DNA of 64,000 nt. It comes from Prauserella halophila (GTDB lineage Bacteria > Actinomycetota > Actinomycetes > Mycobacteriales > Pseudonocardiaceae). The position numbers and the translations under genes were made by a program. The stretch lies in the NCBI RefSeq assembly GCF_024171895.1, contig NZ_JAMTCQ010000016.1, forward strand, positions 62,001 to 126,000, read 5' to 3'. The number at the start of each line of letters is the position of its first letter. The stretch's first letter is position 1. Shown here piece by piece: positions 15,814-24,635 of this stretch. The notes below the pieces were generated by a model, which was given only the letters and a program-made list of their open reading frames with translations, was not told the DNA's origin and made no database searches.

Positions 15814-16733
15814 CGGGCCTCGCAGGACGCCTCGCCGACGCGGGCTTCGCCACGGGCTGGCGACTGGTTCCGAAACTGCCGAAGGCGGTGGCGGGCCTGG
15901 CGTTCTGGGGCGCCGCCGACCTCGCCGCGCGTCGCGGCGGCGACAGTGCCCGACAGCTGCGCGCGAATCTGCGCCGCGTCGTCCCGCAGGCGGGAGAGAC
16001 CGAGCTGGACGAGCTGACGCGCCGCGCGATGCACTCGTACGCGCGTTACTGGCACGAAGCGTTCCGGCTCCCGTCGGCCGACCCTGCGACGGTGCTGGGC
16101 GAGGTCGACATCAGCGGCACCGAGTACCTCGAGGCCGCCCTGGCCGCGGGAAACGGCGCCGTCGTCGCCCTGCCGCACACCGGCAACTGGGACGTCGCCG
16201 GGCTGTGGGCGGTGCAGCAGATCGGCGAGCTCACGACGGTCGCGGAACGCCTCGAACCGGAGTCGTTGTACCGCCGGTTCGTCGAGTACCGCGAATCGCT
16301 GGGCTTCGAGGTCATTCCGGCCGACGGCAGCGTGTCGTTCCGGCTGTTGTTGCAGCGGCTGCGCGAGAACCGGGTCGTCTGCCTCGTCGGCGACCGGGAC
16401 CTGACGAACACGGGAACCCCGGTGACCTTCTTCGGCGAACCGGCGCGGTTTCCGGCAGGCCCGGCCCGGCTGGCCGCCAGCACCGGTGCGGCACTGCTGC
16501 CCGTCGGTTCCTGGTACACCGACGACGGCTGGGGCCTGCGTATCCACCCCCGCATCCGGGTGGCCAACCGGGGAGAGGCGCCTGCCGCGACCCAGGCGCT
16601 CGCCGACGTGTTCGCGGGCGACATCGCCGCACACCCCACCGACTGGCACATGCTGCAGCCGTTCTGGCCCGCGGACCGTGACGCGGCCGCCGACGGGACC
16701 GCAGGCGAGGAATCCGCAGCGGACGAGGGGTGA
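15804..16733 (+). CDS. patA: phosphatidylinositol mannoside acyltransferase
   Basis: The 309-residue protein belongs to the LpxL/HtrB-like acyltransferases. The catalytic HxxxxD motif is HTGNWD (about residues 115-120), followed by the conserved LVGDRDL and GTPVTFFG. In mycobacteria the enzyme adds palmitate to the mannose of PIM1/PIM2 at the cytoplasmic face of the membrane. The start is either ATG 15804 or GTG 15810, both inside the end of pgsA; I chose the ATG. The stop overlaps the ribosome site region of pimA. The symbol follows from synteny and family together. Confidence 0.9.
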   Translation: MLVTGLAGRLADAGFATGWRLVPKLPKAVAGLAFWGAADLAARRGGDSARQLRANLRRVVPQAGETELDELTRRAMHSYARYWHEAFRLPSADPATVLGEVDISGTEYLEAALAAGNGAVVALPHTGNWDVAGLWAVQQIGELTTVAERLEPESLYRRFVEYRESLGFEVIPADGSVSFRLLLQRLRENRVVCLVGDRDLTNTGTPVTFFGEPARFPAGPARLAASTGAALLPVGSWYTDDGWGLRIHPRIRVANRGEAPAATQALADVFAGDIAAHPTDWHMLQPFWPADRDAAADGTAGEESAADEG

Positions 16734-16738
16734 CCGGC

Positions 16739-17881
16739 ATGCGGATCGGGATCGTCTGCCCCTATTCGTTCGACGTGCCCGGCGGTGTGCAGGGGCACGT
16801 CGTCGACCTCGCGAAGGCGCTCCGCAGCCGCGGGCACGAGGTGTCCGTGCTGGCACCCGCGGACGAGGACGCGGACCTGCCGGAGTTCGTCCATCCGGCA
16901 GGCCGTTCGCTGGCCATCCCGTACAACGGCTCGATCGCGCGGCTGCAGTTCGGGCCCGTGTCCTACGCCCGGGTGCGGCGGTGGCTACGGGACAACCGGT
17001 TCGATGTGCTGCACCTGCACGAGCCCGCCGCGCCGAGCCTGTCGTTGCTGGCGTTGAAGGTCGCCGACGGGCCGATCGTGGCGACGTTCCACACCTCGAC
17101 GCCGCGTTCGCGCACCCTGTCGGCGTTCCAGCCGGTGCTGCGGCCGCTGCTGGAGAAGATCACCGCGCGCATCGCCGTGTCGGCACTCGCGCGGCGGGTG
17201 CAGGTCGAGCACCTGGGCGGTGACGCCGTGGAGATCCCGAACGGCGTCGATGTGCCGTGGTTCGCCGAGGCGAGTCCGCTGGAGGGCTACCCCCGCGCGG
17301 GCGGCACCGTCGGATTCGTCGGCCGCTACACCGAACCGCGCAAGGGAATGGGCGTGCTGCTGGAGGCGCTGCGCGACGTCGTCGCCGAGCTGCCCGACGT
17401 GCGACTGCTCGTGGCGGGCCGGGGCGAGGCCGACACGCTGCGCCGGCAGGCCGGTCCGGAGCTGACGGAGCACCTGGAGTTGCTCGGGCAGGTCGACGAG
17501 GAAACCAAGGCACGGGCACTGCGCAGTGTCGACGTCTACTGCGCGCCCAACACGGGCGGGGAGAGCTTCGGCATGATCCTCACCGAGGCGATGGCCGCGG
17601 GTACTCCGGTACTGGCCAGTGACCTCGACTCGTTCCGGCGGGTCCTCGACGACGGCCGCGCCGGGGTGCTGATGCCGACCGGAGACTCGGAGGCGCTGGG
17701 CAGCGCGTTGCGGGAGCTGCTGACCGACACCGGCAGGCGGGCACGGCTGGCCGCCGCGGGGACCGAGCGGGTCGCGCTGTACGACTGGCGCACGGTCGTC
17801 ACCCAGGTGCAGCGTGTCTACGAGACCGCCATCGCCGCCGACCCGCGCAAGGTCGGTCCGGATCGGGATGCGGGCGCATGA
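16739..17881 (+). CDS. pimA: phosphatidylinositol alpha-mannosyltransferase
   Basis: This 380-residue GT4/GT-B glycosyltransferase opens with MRIGIVCPYSFDVPGGVQGH, nearly the same as mycobacterial PimA, and keeps LHLHEPAAPSLS, the IPNGVDV sugar-nucleotide region and GGESFGMILTEAMAAG (the E-x7-E motif). PimA moves mannose from GDP-mannose to phosphatidylinositol, the committed step to phosphatidylinositol mannosides. ATG 16739 aligns with the mycobacterial start and has GAGGGGTGA 6 bases upstream; GTG 16730 is an alternative. The stop overlaps the next gene by four bases. Confidence 0.94.
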   Translation: MRIGIVCPYSFDVPGGVQGHVVDLAKALRSRGHEVSVLAPADEDADLPEFVHPAGRSLAIPYNGSIARLQFGPVSYARVRRWLRDNRFDVLHLHEPAAPSLSLLALKVADGPIVATFHTSTPRSRTLSAFQPVLRPLLEKITARIAVSALARRVQVEHLGGDAVEIPNGVDVPWFAEASPLEGYPRAGGTVGFVGRYTEPRKGMGVLLEALRDVVAELPDVRLLVAGRGEADTLRRQAGPELTEHLELLGQVDEETKARALRSVDVYCAPNTGGESFGMILTEAMAAGTPVLASDLDSFRRVLDDGRAGVLMPTGDSEALGSALRELLTDTGRRARLAAAGTERVALYDWRTVVTQVQRVYETAIAADPRKVGPDRDAGA

Positions 17882-18405
17882 CCCTGTTCGTGGTGGCGGC
17901 GCTCGCCGTGCTCGTGGTCGCAGTCGGGCTCTATCTGCTGGCGACGGCGAACCGCCTCGACCGCCTGCATGTGCGCATGGACGCGGGCTGGGTGGCACTC
18001 GACGCGGCGCTGGCCCGCCGCGCGGTCGTCGCGAGGACCGTGGCGGTCTCGGCTCCGGCCGGTGCACTCGGGCGGCTCGCTGCCGAGGAACTCGTCGCCG
18101 GGGCGCGTACCGCCGAGCGTGCGCCGTGGGCCGAGCGAGAGCACGCCGAGAACGAGCTCACCCGCCTGCTCGGCGAACTCGACCGGTCCGTGCTGCCGGC
18201 TCCGCTCGCCGAGGAACTCGCCGATGCCGAGCACCGCATGGTGATCGCGCGCCGGGTCCACAACGACGCGGTGCGTGACACGCTCGCACTGCGCAGGCGG
18301 CGCAAGGTGCGCTACTTCAAGCTGGCCGGCACCGCGCCGCAGCCCGAATACTTCGACATCGCCGAACCCGAACCGGTGGCCGCGCCGCCGCCGCAGGACT
18401 CCTGA
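17878..18405 (+). CDS. small membrane protein with LemA-like features
   Basis: The 175-residue protein has one N-terminal membrane segment (about 2-22) and then helices resembling LemA proteins: RMDAGWVALDAALARRAVV (compare the LemA pattern in which a VDNAW-like segment precedes a repeat of Arg and Leu) and AEHRMVIARRVHNDAVRDT near the end. LemA function is unknown. The start overlaps pimA by four bases, and the gene sits at the position of mycobacterial Rv2609c, suggesting a role linked to PIM biosynthesis or the envelope. The LemA assignment is by pattern and not certain. Confidence 0.6.
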   Translation: MTLFVVAALAVLVVAVGLYLLATANRLDRLHVRMDAGWVALDAALARRAVVARTVAVSAPAGALGRLAAEELVAGARTAERAPWAEREHAENELTRLLGELDRSVLPAPLAEELADAEHRMVIARRVHNDAVRDTLALRRRRKVRYFKLAGTAPQPEYFDIAEPEPVAAPPPQDS

Positions 18406-18432
18406 TCCCGCGGCGGCTGTCACACTGACGGC

Positions 18433-19014
18433 ATGGCAACGACACCGGGAACTCCGGACACCTCCGAGAAGCCGGATCCCGACGCGGGAGCGGGGACCGG
18501 AACCGACTCGACCACCGAGGCGGCTGCGTGCGACGTCGCCCACGGTGAGCGCGACGCGGGCCGCGACACCCGCACCCTGATCGCGGTGTTCGCCACTCCG
18601 GTCGCCGACTACCTGCTGCGCTACGCCGCGGACGCCGGTTTCCGAGCACTGCTCGTGGAACCGGACGCCAAGCGGGTCGCCGACGCGCCCACGGCGATAC
18701 CGGACCTGTCGGATGTTCCGGACACGGCCGACATCGTCGTCACCGATCATCACCGCGAGGAGCTCGGCGCGATGCTGCGGGATGCGCTCGCGCAGCAGGC
18801 CCGGTGGGTCGGGATCATGGGCAATCCCCGTCATGAGGGCCCGCACATCGCCGCGTTGCGGCAACTCGGCGTCGGCGACGACGACATCGCCCGGGTGCAC
18901 CGTCCGATCGGGCTGAACATCGGTTCCCGGACCCCGCCGGAGATCGCGATCGCGACCCTGGCCGGCTTGCTCGCCGACCGCAACGACCGTCCCGGCGGCT
19001 TCTCCTTCTCGTGA
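18433..19014 (+). CDS. XdhC-like Rossmann-domain protein
   Basis: The 193-residue protein starts with a 50-residue low-complexity, acidic segment. The rest matches the C-terminal Rossmann domain of XdhC/CoxI: ADIVVTDHHREEL, then WVGIMGNPRHEGPHIAALRQLG and the family end RPIGLNIGSRTPPEIAIATLAG. XdhC proteins insert or protect molybdenum cofactor in xanthine-dehydrogenase-type enzymes. The N-terminal XdhC domain is missing and no molybdenum hydroxylase is near, so the role is unclear. It converges on the EF-G-like gene with a gap of only six bases. Confidence 0.8.
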   Translation: MATTPGTPDTSEKPDPDAGAGTGTDSTTEAAACDVAHGERDAGRDTRTLIAVFATPVADYLLRYAADAGFRALLVEPDAKRVADAPTAIPDLSDVPDTADIVVTDHHREELGAMLRDALAQQARWVGIMGNPRHEGPHIAALRQLGVGDDDIARVHRPIGLNIGSRTPPEIAIATLAGLLADRNDRPGGFSFS

Positions 19015-19020
19015 CCCTCG

Positions 19021-21144
19021 TCAGTGCGCCGCCACCGCGTGGTCGGGCGCCGGGTCGTAGCGCGCGTGGTGGCGGGTGAAACTCGCGGTGCCGGACGTGA
19101 TGGAGCGCAGGTCGACGGCGTAGCGGAGCAGACCCGTGGCCGGCACTTCGGCGCGGACCACCGTCGTGCCGACCGCAGGCGCCTCGGTGCCCAGGACGCG
19201 GCCCCGGCGGGACGAGAGATCGCCCAGGACTGCGCCGAGGTAGGTGTCCGGTAGCCGGACCTCGACCTCGTCGAGCGGTTCGAGGGCCGTCAATCCTGCG
19301 GTGGCGGCGTCCTTCACCGCGAGCGCGCCCGCGGTCTGGAATGCGGCGTCGGAGGAGTCGACGCTGTGGGCCTTGCCGTCGACGAGCGTGACGCGCACAT
19401 CGACGATCGGGGGCCCGTCGGCGATGCCGGTCGCGAGCTGCGCCCGCGCCCCCTTCTCGACGCTGGGAATGAACTGGTGCGGTACGACGCCGCCGACGAC
19501 GCGATCGGCGAATTCGACGCCTGTGCCGCGGGGGAGCGGCTCGACCTCGATGTCGCACACCGCGTACTGGCCGTGCCCGCCGGACTGTTTGACGTGCTTG
19601 CCGTGGCCGGTCGCCGCGCGGGTGAACGTGGCTCGCAGCGGGATCCGCACCGGTTCGGTGGTCACGTCGGCGCCGCCGTCGCAGAGCCGTGCCAGCACCA
19701 CGTCGGCGTGCGCTTCGCCGGTGCACCAGACGACGAGCTGGCCCGTCTCGGCGTTGCGTTCGAGGCGGAGGGTCGGATCGGCGGCGACGAGCCTGCCGAG
19801 GTTGCGTGCCAGTGCATCCTCGTCGCTGCGGTTCGCGGCGACGACGGCCATCGGTAGCTGCGGTTCGGGCATCTCCCACGGCGCGATGAGCAGTGGATCG
19901 TCCGGCGTGGACAGTGTGTCGCCCGTTTCGGCCGAGGAGATCTTGGTCAGCGCGCAGAGATCACCCGCGACCGCGTACGGGAGCTGCCGGAGCGTGGCAC
20001 CGTACGGGCTGTAGAGGTGGGTGACCCGTTCGTCCTCGTCGTGGTCGGCGTGCCCGCGGTCGGCCATGCCGTGCCCGGAGACATGCACGGTGCGGTCGGG
20101 CTGGAGCTTGCCGGAGAACACCCGCGCGAGCGAGACCCGGCCGACGAACGAGTCCACGGTGGTGCGGATGATCTCGGCGGCCAGCGGGCCCTCCGGGTCG
20201 GGCGCCAGGCGGGGGTGCGGGATGCCCTCGGGTGAGGCGGCGAGCGGGACGGCACGTTCCAGCGGCGACGGGCAGGCGGCCGCGATGCCGTCGAGCACTT
20301 CGGCGAGTCCGAGCCCCGTGTCGGCGCACACCGGGATCACGGGGTGGAACGCGGCGCGCGACACGGCGGTTTCGAGGTCGGCGATGAGCGTGTCCTCCGC
20401 GATGTCGTCACCGGCCAGGTAGCGGTCCATGAGCGATTCGTCCTCGCTCTCGGCGATGATCCCTTCGATGAGTTCGCCTCGTGCCGTGGCGAGATGGTCG
20501 AGGTCCGCGGGGTCGGGGTCACCGATGACCGGCGGGTGTCCCGCTGCGTAGTCGTAGCGCCGTCCGGTGATGAGGCCGATGAGCGCCGTGCCGTCCCTGG
20601 CCGGCAGATAGAGCGGCAGTACGCCCTCGCCGAACGCGTCCGCGCAGGCGGCGATCTCGCCGTCGACGTCGGCCCGGGCGTGGTCGAGCCGGGAGACCAG
20701 GACGGCGCGTGGCATCCCGACCCGGGCGCACTCCTGCCACAGCGCGACCGTCGCGGCGTCCACGCCGTGACCGGCGGAGACGACGAACAGCGCGGCGTCG
20801 GCGGCCCGCAACCCGGCGCGCAGCTCGCCGACGAAGTCGACGTATCCGGGGGTGTCGATCAGGTTGATCTTGACGTCGCCGTGTGCGGCGGTGCGGTGGA
20901 GCAGGGGCGCGACCGCCAGGCCGACGGACCGCTGCTGGCGGAGTGCCACCGGGTCGTGATCGAACACGGTCCCGGCGTCGCCGGATGCCGCGCGACCGCC
21001 CGACCCCGCTACGGCGAACAGTGCCTCGGCCAGCGTCGTCTTGCCTGCGCCGGACGGACCGACCAGCGCGACGTTGCGCAGCCGCGCCGGGTCGTCCACC
21101 GCCCCGGCGCCCGCGTCGCCCCCTTTGCTCTGCTTGTCGGTCAT
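19021..21144 (-). CDS. fusA2: elongation factor G-like protein EF-G2
   Basis: The 707-residue GTPase has the G1 loop GPSGAGKTT, a G3 region DTPGYVDFV and then [15 protein letters not shown], where the canonical NKxD is replaced by SRLD. EF-G-like domains II to V follow. It corresponds to the second EF-G of actinomycetes (FusA2), which lacks clear translocation activity in the tested mycobacterial case. ATG 21144 was chosen for GAGGAG upstream; an in-frame start at 21171 is weaker. It converges on the XdhC-like gene and is divergent from pdxS. The changed G4 motif suggests altered nucleotide use. Confidence 0.87.
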   Translation of the reverse strand: MTDKQSKGGDAGAGAVDDPARLRNVALVGPSGAGKTTLAEALFAVAGSGGRAASGDAGTVFDHDPVALRQQRSVGLAVAPLLHRTAAHGDVKINLIDTPGYVDFVGELRAGLRAADAALFVVSAGHGVDAATVALWQECARVGMPRAVLVSRLDHARADVDGEIAACADAFGEGVLPLYLPARDGTALIGLITGRRYDYAAGHPPVIGDPDPADLDHLATARGELIEGIIAESEDESLMDRYLAGDDIAEDTLIADLETAVSRAAFHPVIPVCADTGLGLAEVLDGIAAACPSPLERAVPLAASPEGIPHPRLAPDPEGPLAAEIIRTTVDSFVGRVSLARVFSGKLQPDRTVHVSGHGMADRGHADHDEDERVTHLYSPYGATLRQLPYAVAGDLCALTKISSAETGDTLSTPDDPLLIAPWEMPEPQLPMAVVAANRSDEDALARNLGRLVAADPTLRLERNAETGQLVVWCTGEAHADVVLARLCDGGADVTTEPVRIPLRATFTRAATGHGKHVKQSGGHGQYAVCDIEVEPLPRGTGVEFADRVVGGVVPHQFIPSVEKGARAQLATGIADGPPIVDVRVTLVDGKAHSVDSSDAAFQTAGALAVKDAATAGLTALEPLDEVEVRLPDTYLGAVLGDLSSRRGRVLGTEAPAVGTTVVRAEVPATGLLRYAVDLRSITSGTASFTRHHARYDPAPDHAVAAH

Positions 21145-21230
21145 CGCGGTCTCCTCGCAGCTCGCCGGCACCTGTGCGTTCGATCACACACCCGACGGAC
21201 GTCATCGGCAAGGCGAGGGTGCGGGCCGGA

Positions 21231-21280
21231 GCGAGTGGCCTTCCGAGAACAGCGGGAAATGGCCACTCGCGGAAGGCCAC
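21231..21280. repeat. overlapping inverted repeats upstream of pdxS
   Basis: Two perfect stems share bases and cannot form together: GCGAGTGGCC (21231-21240) with GGCCACTCGC (21261-21270), and GTGGCCTTCCG (21235-21245) with CGGAAGGCCAC (21270-21280). They lie 50 bases before the pdxS start. Confidence 0.7.
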
Positions 21281-21330
21281 ATGCGGCCTATTCTGAGGAC
21301 GTACCACCCGATCAGACGAAAGGTCCTCCC

Positions 21331-22248
21331 GTGTCGACGTCGAAGTCCGCTGCCCAGCCGTCCGGTCCCGAGATCGGCACCGCCCGCGTCAAGCGCGGTA
21401 TGGCGGAGATGCTGAAAGGCGGCGTGATCATGGATGTCGTCACGCCGGAGCAGGCGAAGATCGCCGAGGACGCCGGTGCCGTCGCCGTGATGGCACTCGA
21501 GCGCGTGCCCGCCGATATCCGTGCCCAGGGCGGTGTTGCGCGGATGAGCGATCCGGACCTGATCGACGGCATCGTCGACGCGGTGTCGATCCCCGTGATG
21601 GCGAAGGCGCGGATCGGGCACCTCGTCGAGGCGCAGGTGCTGCAGTCGCTCGGCGTCGACTACGTCGACGAGTCCGAAGTGCTCACCCCCGCCGACTACG
21701 CCAACCACATCGACAAGTGGGCGTTCACGGTGCCGTTCGTGTGCGGTGCGACGAACCTCGGCGAGGCGCTGCGGCGGATCACCGAGGGGGCGGCGATGAT
21801 CCGGTCCAAGGGCGAGGCGGGCACGGGCGACGTGTCGAACGCGACCACGCACATGCGGCAGATCCGTGCCGAGCTGCGGAAGCTGGCGGCGCTGCCGGAG
21901 GACGAGCTGTACGTCGCGGCGAAGGAATGGCAGGCGCCGTACGAGCTGGTGCGGGAGGTCGCGGCGACCAGGAAGCTTCCGGTCGTGCTGTTCACCGCGG
22001 GCGGCGTCGCGACGCCCGCCGACGCGGCGATGATGATGCAGCTCGGCGCCGAGGGCGTGTTCGTCGGCTCGGGCATCTTCAAGTCGGGGAATCCGGCCGA
22101 GCGTGCCGAGGCGATCGTCAAGGCGACGACCTTCCACGACGACCCCGACATGCTGGCGAAGGTCTCCCGCGGACTGGGCGATGCGATGGTCGGCATCAAC
22201 GTCGACGACGTCCCCGAACCGCACCGCCTCGCCGAACGCGGCTGGTGA
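21331..22248 (+). CDS. pdxS: pyridoxal 5'-phosphate synthase subunit PdxS
   Basis: The 305-residue (beta/alpha)8 protein keeps the invariant elements of Pdx[19 protein letters not shown], the Schiff-base lysine in [10 protein letters not shown] (Lys92), [15 protein letters not shown], and the phosphate site [19 protein letters not shown]. With PdxT it makes PLP from ribose 5-phosphate, glyceraldehyde 3-phosphate and ammonia. GTG 21331 has GAAAGG upstream. The last 39 bases are repeated exactly at 23818-23856, and pdxT, normally close by, is 4.7 kb away. The gene itself is intact. Confidence 0.97.
   Translation: MSTSKSAAQPSGPEIGTARVKRGMAEMLKGGVIMDVVTPEQAKIAEDAGAVAVMALERVPADIRAQGGVARMSDPDLIDGIVDAVSIPVMAKARIGHLVEAQVLQSLGVDYVDESEVLTPADYANHIDKWAFTVPFVCGATNLGEALRRITEGAAMIRSKGEAGTGDVSNATTHMRQIRAELRKLAALPEDELYVAAKEWQAPYELVREVAATRKLPVVLFTAGGVATPADAAMMMQLGAEGVFVGSGIFKSGNPAERAEAIVKATTFHDDPDMLAKVSRGLGDAMVGINVDDVPEPHRLAERGW
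22210..22248. repeat. 39-bp direct repeat, left copy (3' end of pdxS)
   Basis: It covers the last 13 codons of pdxS including the stop codon and is identical to 23818-23856. It is the likely left attachment site. Confidence 0.9.
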
Positions 22249-22434
22249 GGTGTCCTGGTGGGGGCGCATTGTCGCTCTCGCCGGGAACTTCGCGTTCGCG
22301 TCTGCCGGCGACGAGAGTGGTTCGAGCTGACGGTCCAGGGTGAGGGGACGTCGGCAGTTAGGTGCAGACGGAGCGATGGCCGGATCGCGTTGCGAGCATG
22401 TAGCTGAGCGCGGTCACCTCGACGGGTGGCACTG

Positions 22435-23247
22435 TCAGTTGCGGTTCAATCCGTGCCTGCGTGTGTCGAGGGCGAGCTTGAAGTGGCTCTCGGTTGCGTC
22501 GATCTCGCGGGTGGGAGTCGCGGGATCGAACACGCGCAGCAGGGAGAAGCGGAAGCTGGTTGGCCTGACGTTGCGCAGCTCGACGTTGCCGCCGTGGCCG
22601 TTGGTCACGTAGGCGTTCCAGCGTTGGCGGATGCTCTCCGCGCCCTCGGCCTTGCCAACGTATTGGCGGCCGTCACGGGTGTCCGTGATTAGGTAGACGC
22701 CGGTAACCGATGCCAGCGCGGTGCGCCAGGAGGCGTAGCGGTGGTCACGCATCACGGCCTGGAGCTGGACGTAGTCGAGCACGAGCTGGTCGAAGCCTGG
22801 GAATGGGATCGGCTCCGCGTCGGCGATCTCCATGACTGGGTAGTCGGCGGCTGTCGTGGCGTTGATGCGCCAAGCGCGCGGCGATCTCCAGCCGATCACC
22901 AGCCGGTTTCGCAGGTCCGCCAGTTGCTCGGATCGAGTCAGGTCAAAGGTGCGGAGCGTCCCGTCGTTCGATGTCTCGCCGCGGTTCTCCAGCACCGACC
23001 AGAGCCTGGCCCTGTCACCGCCTTCCCGGATGAAGATGAGCCACAGGCGGGGAGGGGCGGCCGGGAAAACGCGTGGCTTCGCGGACTGCTGGCTGGTGTA
23101 GCGCAGGATCTCATCATCGGTGGAGTCCGCGTGGAGGCCGGGCAAGCCGCTGTCCTCGTGCTCGCGCACGTAGGCATGGCGGATTACATGGGCGTCGGCA
23201 GGATCGATACCTGCACTGTGCAGAATCGGACCGAATGTGAGTCCCAT
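22435..23247 (-). CDS. GIY-YIG nuclease-domain protein with unknown N-terminal domain
   Basis: The 270-residue protein ends in a GIY-YIG domain (181-270): TGVYLI (GVY 183-185), QYVGKAEG (YVG 196-198), IRQRW with Arg206 and Arg209, Glu253 in ATESHF as the metal ligand, and a terminal Asn. The first 180 residues contain an alpha/beta stretch (APPRLWLIFIREGG...) that I cannot name. GIY-YIG enzymes cut DNA in homing, repair, restriction and defence; this fusion type is typed only as a GIY-YIG family protein. ATG 23247 has GAAGGAGAG upstream. It is the only intact gene between the 39-bp repeats. Confidence 0.8.
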   Translation of the reverse strand: MGLTFGPILHSAGIDPADAHVIRHAYVREHEDSGLPGLHADSTDDEILRYTSQQSAKPRVFPAAPPRLWLIFIREGGDRARLWSVLENRGETSNDGTLRTFDLTRSEQLADLRNRLVIGWRSPRAWRINATTAADYPVMEIADAEPIPFPGFDQLVLDYVQLQAVMRDHRYASWRTALASVTGVYLITDTRDGRQYVGKAEGAESIRQRWNAYVTNGHGGNVELRNVRPTSFRFSLLRVFDPATPTREIDATESHFKLALDTRRHGLNRN

Positions 23248-23433
23248 TTTCGCGTCGTCTCTCCTTCAGGTCTCTCGCGAGAACAAGTCCCGTGATTTCC
23301 TCTCGGGTGGCGACATGCGCCGGAGCGTGGGCCCCCCGCACCTCGGCGCGCTGCTGTGACAGGTCGGTGTTCGTCGTACGACCACTGAGGAACTCGGGCA
23401 ACGCGAATGGGTCGAGTGCGAGTTGTCTGCCCG

Positions 23434-23654
23434 TCAGCGCAGTTCTTCGCGGTCTTCACGGATGACCGCGACGAGGGTTTCGCGAGGAATGCCGCCGTGC
23501 TCGCGGCGGCGCGGTCCAAGAGCTCCGATACGGACGGCCCGGATCGCGCGAACTCGGCGTGCTGGCGATCGAAATACGTCTGCAGGTCGAAGGTGTCGGT
23601 CCTGGGCGCTGACGGACCTTCTGGTGTGTGGTCGCGCCATGCGTTGTCGGTCAT
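23434..23654 (-). pseudogene. frameshifted small gene, about 73 codons
   Basis: From ATG 23654 a protein-like frame runs MTDNAWRDHTPEGPSAPRTD ... PSVSELLDRAA, then loses sense. In the next frame it continues sensibly as REHGGIPRETLVAVIREDRE and stops at 23434. One inserted or deleted base near 23505-23515, in a GCC-GCC-GCG run, explains the break. The short size and the basic/acidic helical end look antitoxin-like, but I recognise no family. A sequencing slip in the GC run is possible. Confidence 0.5.
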
Positions 23655-23817
23655 GTCGCAAGGTTAGCGTCGACCACCGACGATTCTCGCGATTCGCGCG
23701 CGGCCTGCGCGTGGTCGGGCGGCCAGGTGCTTTCCGGCGCACCACCGACGGTACTTCGGAGGCTAGAAGTTCCGGGGATGCGAGTTCTGAGGTGCGTACT
23801 CGTTGCCGAAATTCCGG

Positions 23818-23856
23818 GTCCCCGAACCGCACCGCCTCGCCGAACGCGGCTGGTGA
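23818..23856. repeat. 39-bp direct repeat, right copy
   Basis: It is identical over 39 bases to the 3' end of pdxS (22210-22248), and the base before it differs. It is the likely right attachment site. The sequence after it can form a terminator that would have served pdxS before the insertion. Confidence 0.9.
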
Positions 23857-23863
23857 CGGCAAC

Positions 23864-23908
23864 GCCCGGCGGCAGAAGGCCGAGTGTTCGGCTCATCCGT
23901 CGCCGGGC
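23864..23908 (+). terminator. hairpin just after the right repeat, possible original pdxS terminator
   Basis: GCCCGGCGGC pairs with GTCGCCGGGC (one G-T pair), with a nested GCCGA/TCGGC stem. It lies 8 bases after the duplicated pdxS stop codon. Confidence 0.45.
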
Positions 23909-23935
23909 TGCGTCGTGCGTGCCGCGCGGCGCGGG

Positions 23936-24263
23936 CTACTCTTCGTCGGCGACGGCCTTCATCGCCTTCCAGCCGTGAGTGACGCCGCCGCCGGCGCGCA
24001 GGGCGGCGGCGACCATGACCGCTTCGGCGACCGCGGCTTTGGGTGCTCCGGCCTTGACCGCGCTTGGCGTGGTCCTCGATGCAGTACGCGCACTGGGTGG
24101 TCACCGCGACCCCGACCGCGATCATCTCCCGGATGGCCAGGTCGAGGTTTCCCGGGTTCTTGTCGAACACGGCTTTGTCGAACCCGAAGAAGGCCGAGAC
24201 CACGTCCGGCGCGGCCTCCTTGATGTCGGCCAGGAACGCGGCTTCCTCGTGGTGAGAGTGCAT
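23936..24263 (-). pseudogene. carboxymuconolactone decarboxylase / AhpD-like gene with one frameshift
   Basis: From ATG 24263 the sequence is a clear AhpD-like peroxidatic domain: FFGFDKAVFDKNPGNLD, then MIAVGVAVTTQCAYCIEDHAK with the redox pair Cys58/Cys61 and His65. Right after DHAKR (near 24060) the frame breaks. In the next frame the family sequence resumes as AVKAGAPKAAVAEAVMVAA ... GWKAMKAVADEE and stops at 23936. Restoring one base in the GCGC run would give about 109 residues. The product as read is a truncated oxidoreductase with a foreign tail. A sequencing slip cannot be excluded. Confidence 0.78.
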
Positions 24264-24317
24264 CTGCGGTTTCTTTCGTGTGCCCTGTTCGTCCGGAATC
24301 CCGGCTCCTCACGCTCA

Positions 24318-24352
24318 ACCCGACGCATAGGGGGTATCCCTACGCGTTGGGT
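24318..24352. promoter_or_regulatory. imperfect inverted repeat before the AhpD-like gene
   Basis: The 15-base arms (24318-24332 with 24338-24352) pair with two G-T mismatches. The core TAGGGGGTATCCCTA resembles the G-rich GGGGTAT half-sites of CsoR/CstR-type operators. It lies 55 bases before the AhpD-like start, so it is a plausible operator; no CsoR gene is in the window. Confidence 0.4.
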
Positions 24353-24635
24353 CGCTCGATCGGGAAACGCGGGAGGTTCTGCGCAGGCTGTTGCCGAGGT
24401 GCTGGCCGAGTTCGACGGGGTTCGCGCCGGTGGCGTGCCGCGTGAGGATCACGGCCAGTGCTCTGAAACGACGATCCGCCGATTCGGAGCAATCACCGTC
24501 TCGGAACGAGTGGCGAGGAACTGGCCGGGGTGACCGTGACGTCGATCGTCGAAGCGGCCGTCACGCCGGAGTAGTGGGGGCACCGAATGACCGATACGAC
24601 CGAACGGATTCCGGAGGCGATCGCGCAGGAGCTTC
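24353..24635. other. gene-poor, decayed stretch
   Basis: I see no intact gene here. Short protein-like pieces appear in different frames (for example VAEVLAEFDGVRAGGVP rightward and RHATGANPVELGQHLGNSLR leftward) without a start or continuation. A tiny frame MTDTTERIPEAIAQELLSGG starts at 24587 and stops at once. Confidence 0.4.

Larger units (their letters stand above)
22249..23856. mobile_element. putative mini integrative element at the 3' end of pdxS
   Basis: A perfect 39-bp direct repeat of the pdxS end bounds the segment, which is what site-specific integration into a gene's 3' end leaves behind: the host gene stays whole and the att site is doubled. Inside are a GIY-YIG domain gene and a frameshifted small gene, both leftward. 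No integrase, replication or transfer gene is present, so it is a cargo-only, mobilised or decayed element. The conserved order of related genomes has only a thioesterase gene or nothing between pdxS and pdxT, which supports insertion. A local duplication is the alternative. Confidence 0.6.

Noticed and set aside
14682-16856. 724-codon open frame antisense to marR, pgsA and patA
   Set aside because: It crosses several well-supported genes on the other strand and has the Arg/Ala/Gly-rich composition of a GC-driven shadow.
20344-21330. Long upstream extension of pdxS to about 20344
   Set aside because: It overlaps the EF-G-like gene on the other strand and has no PdxS-like residues; GTG 21331 has a ribosome site and gives the normal family length.
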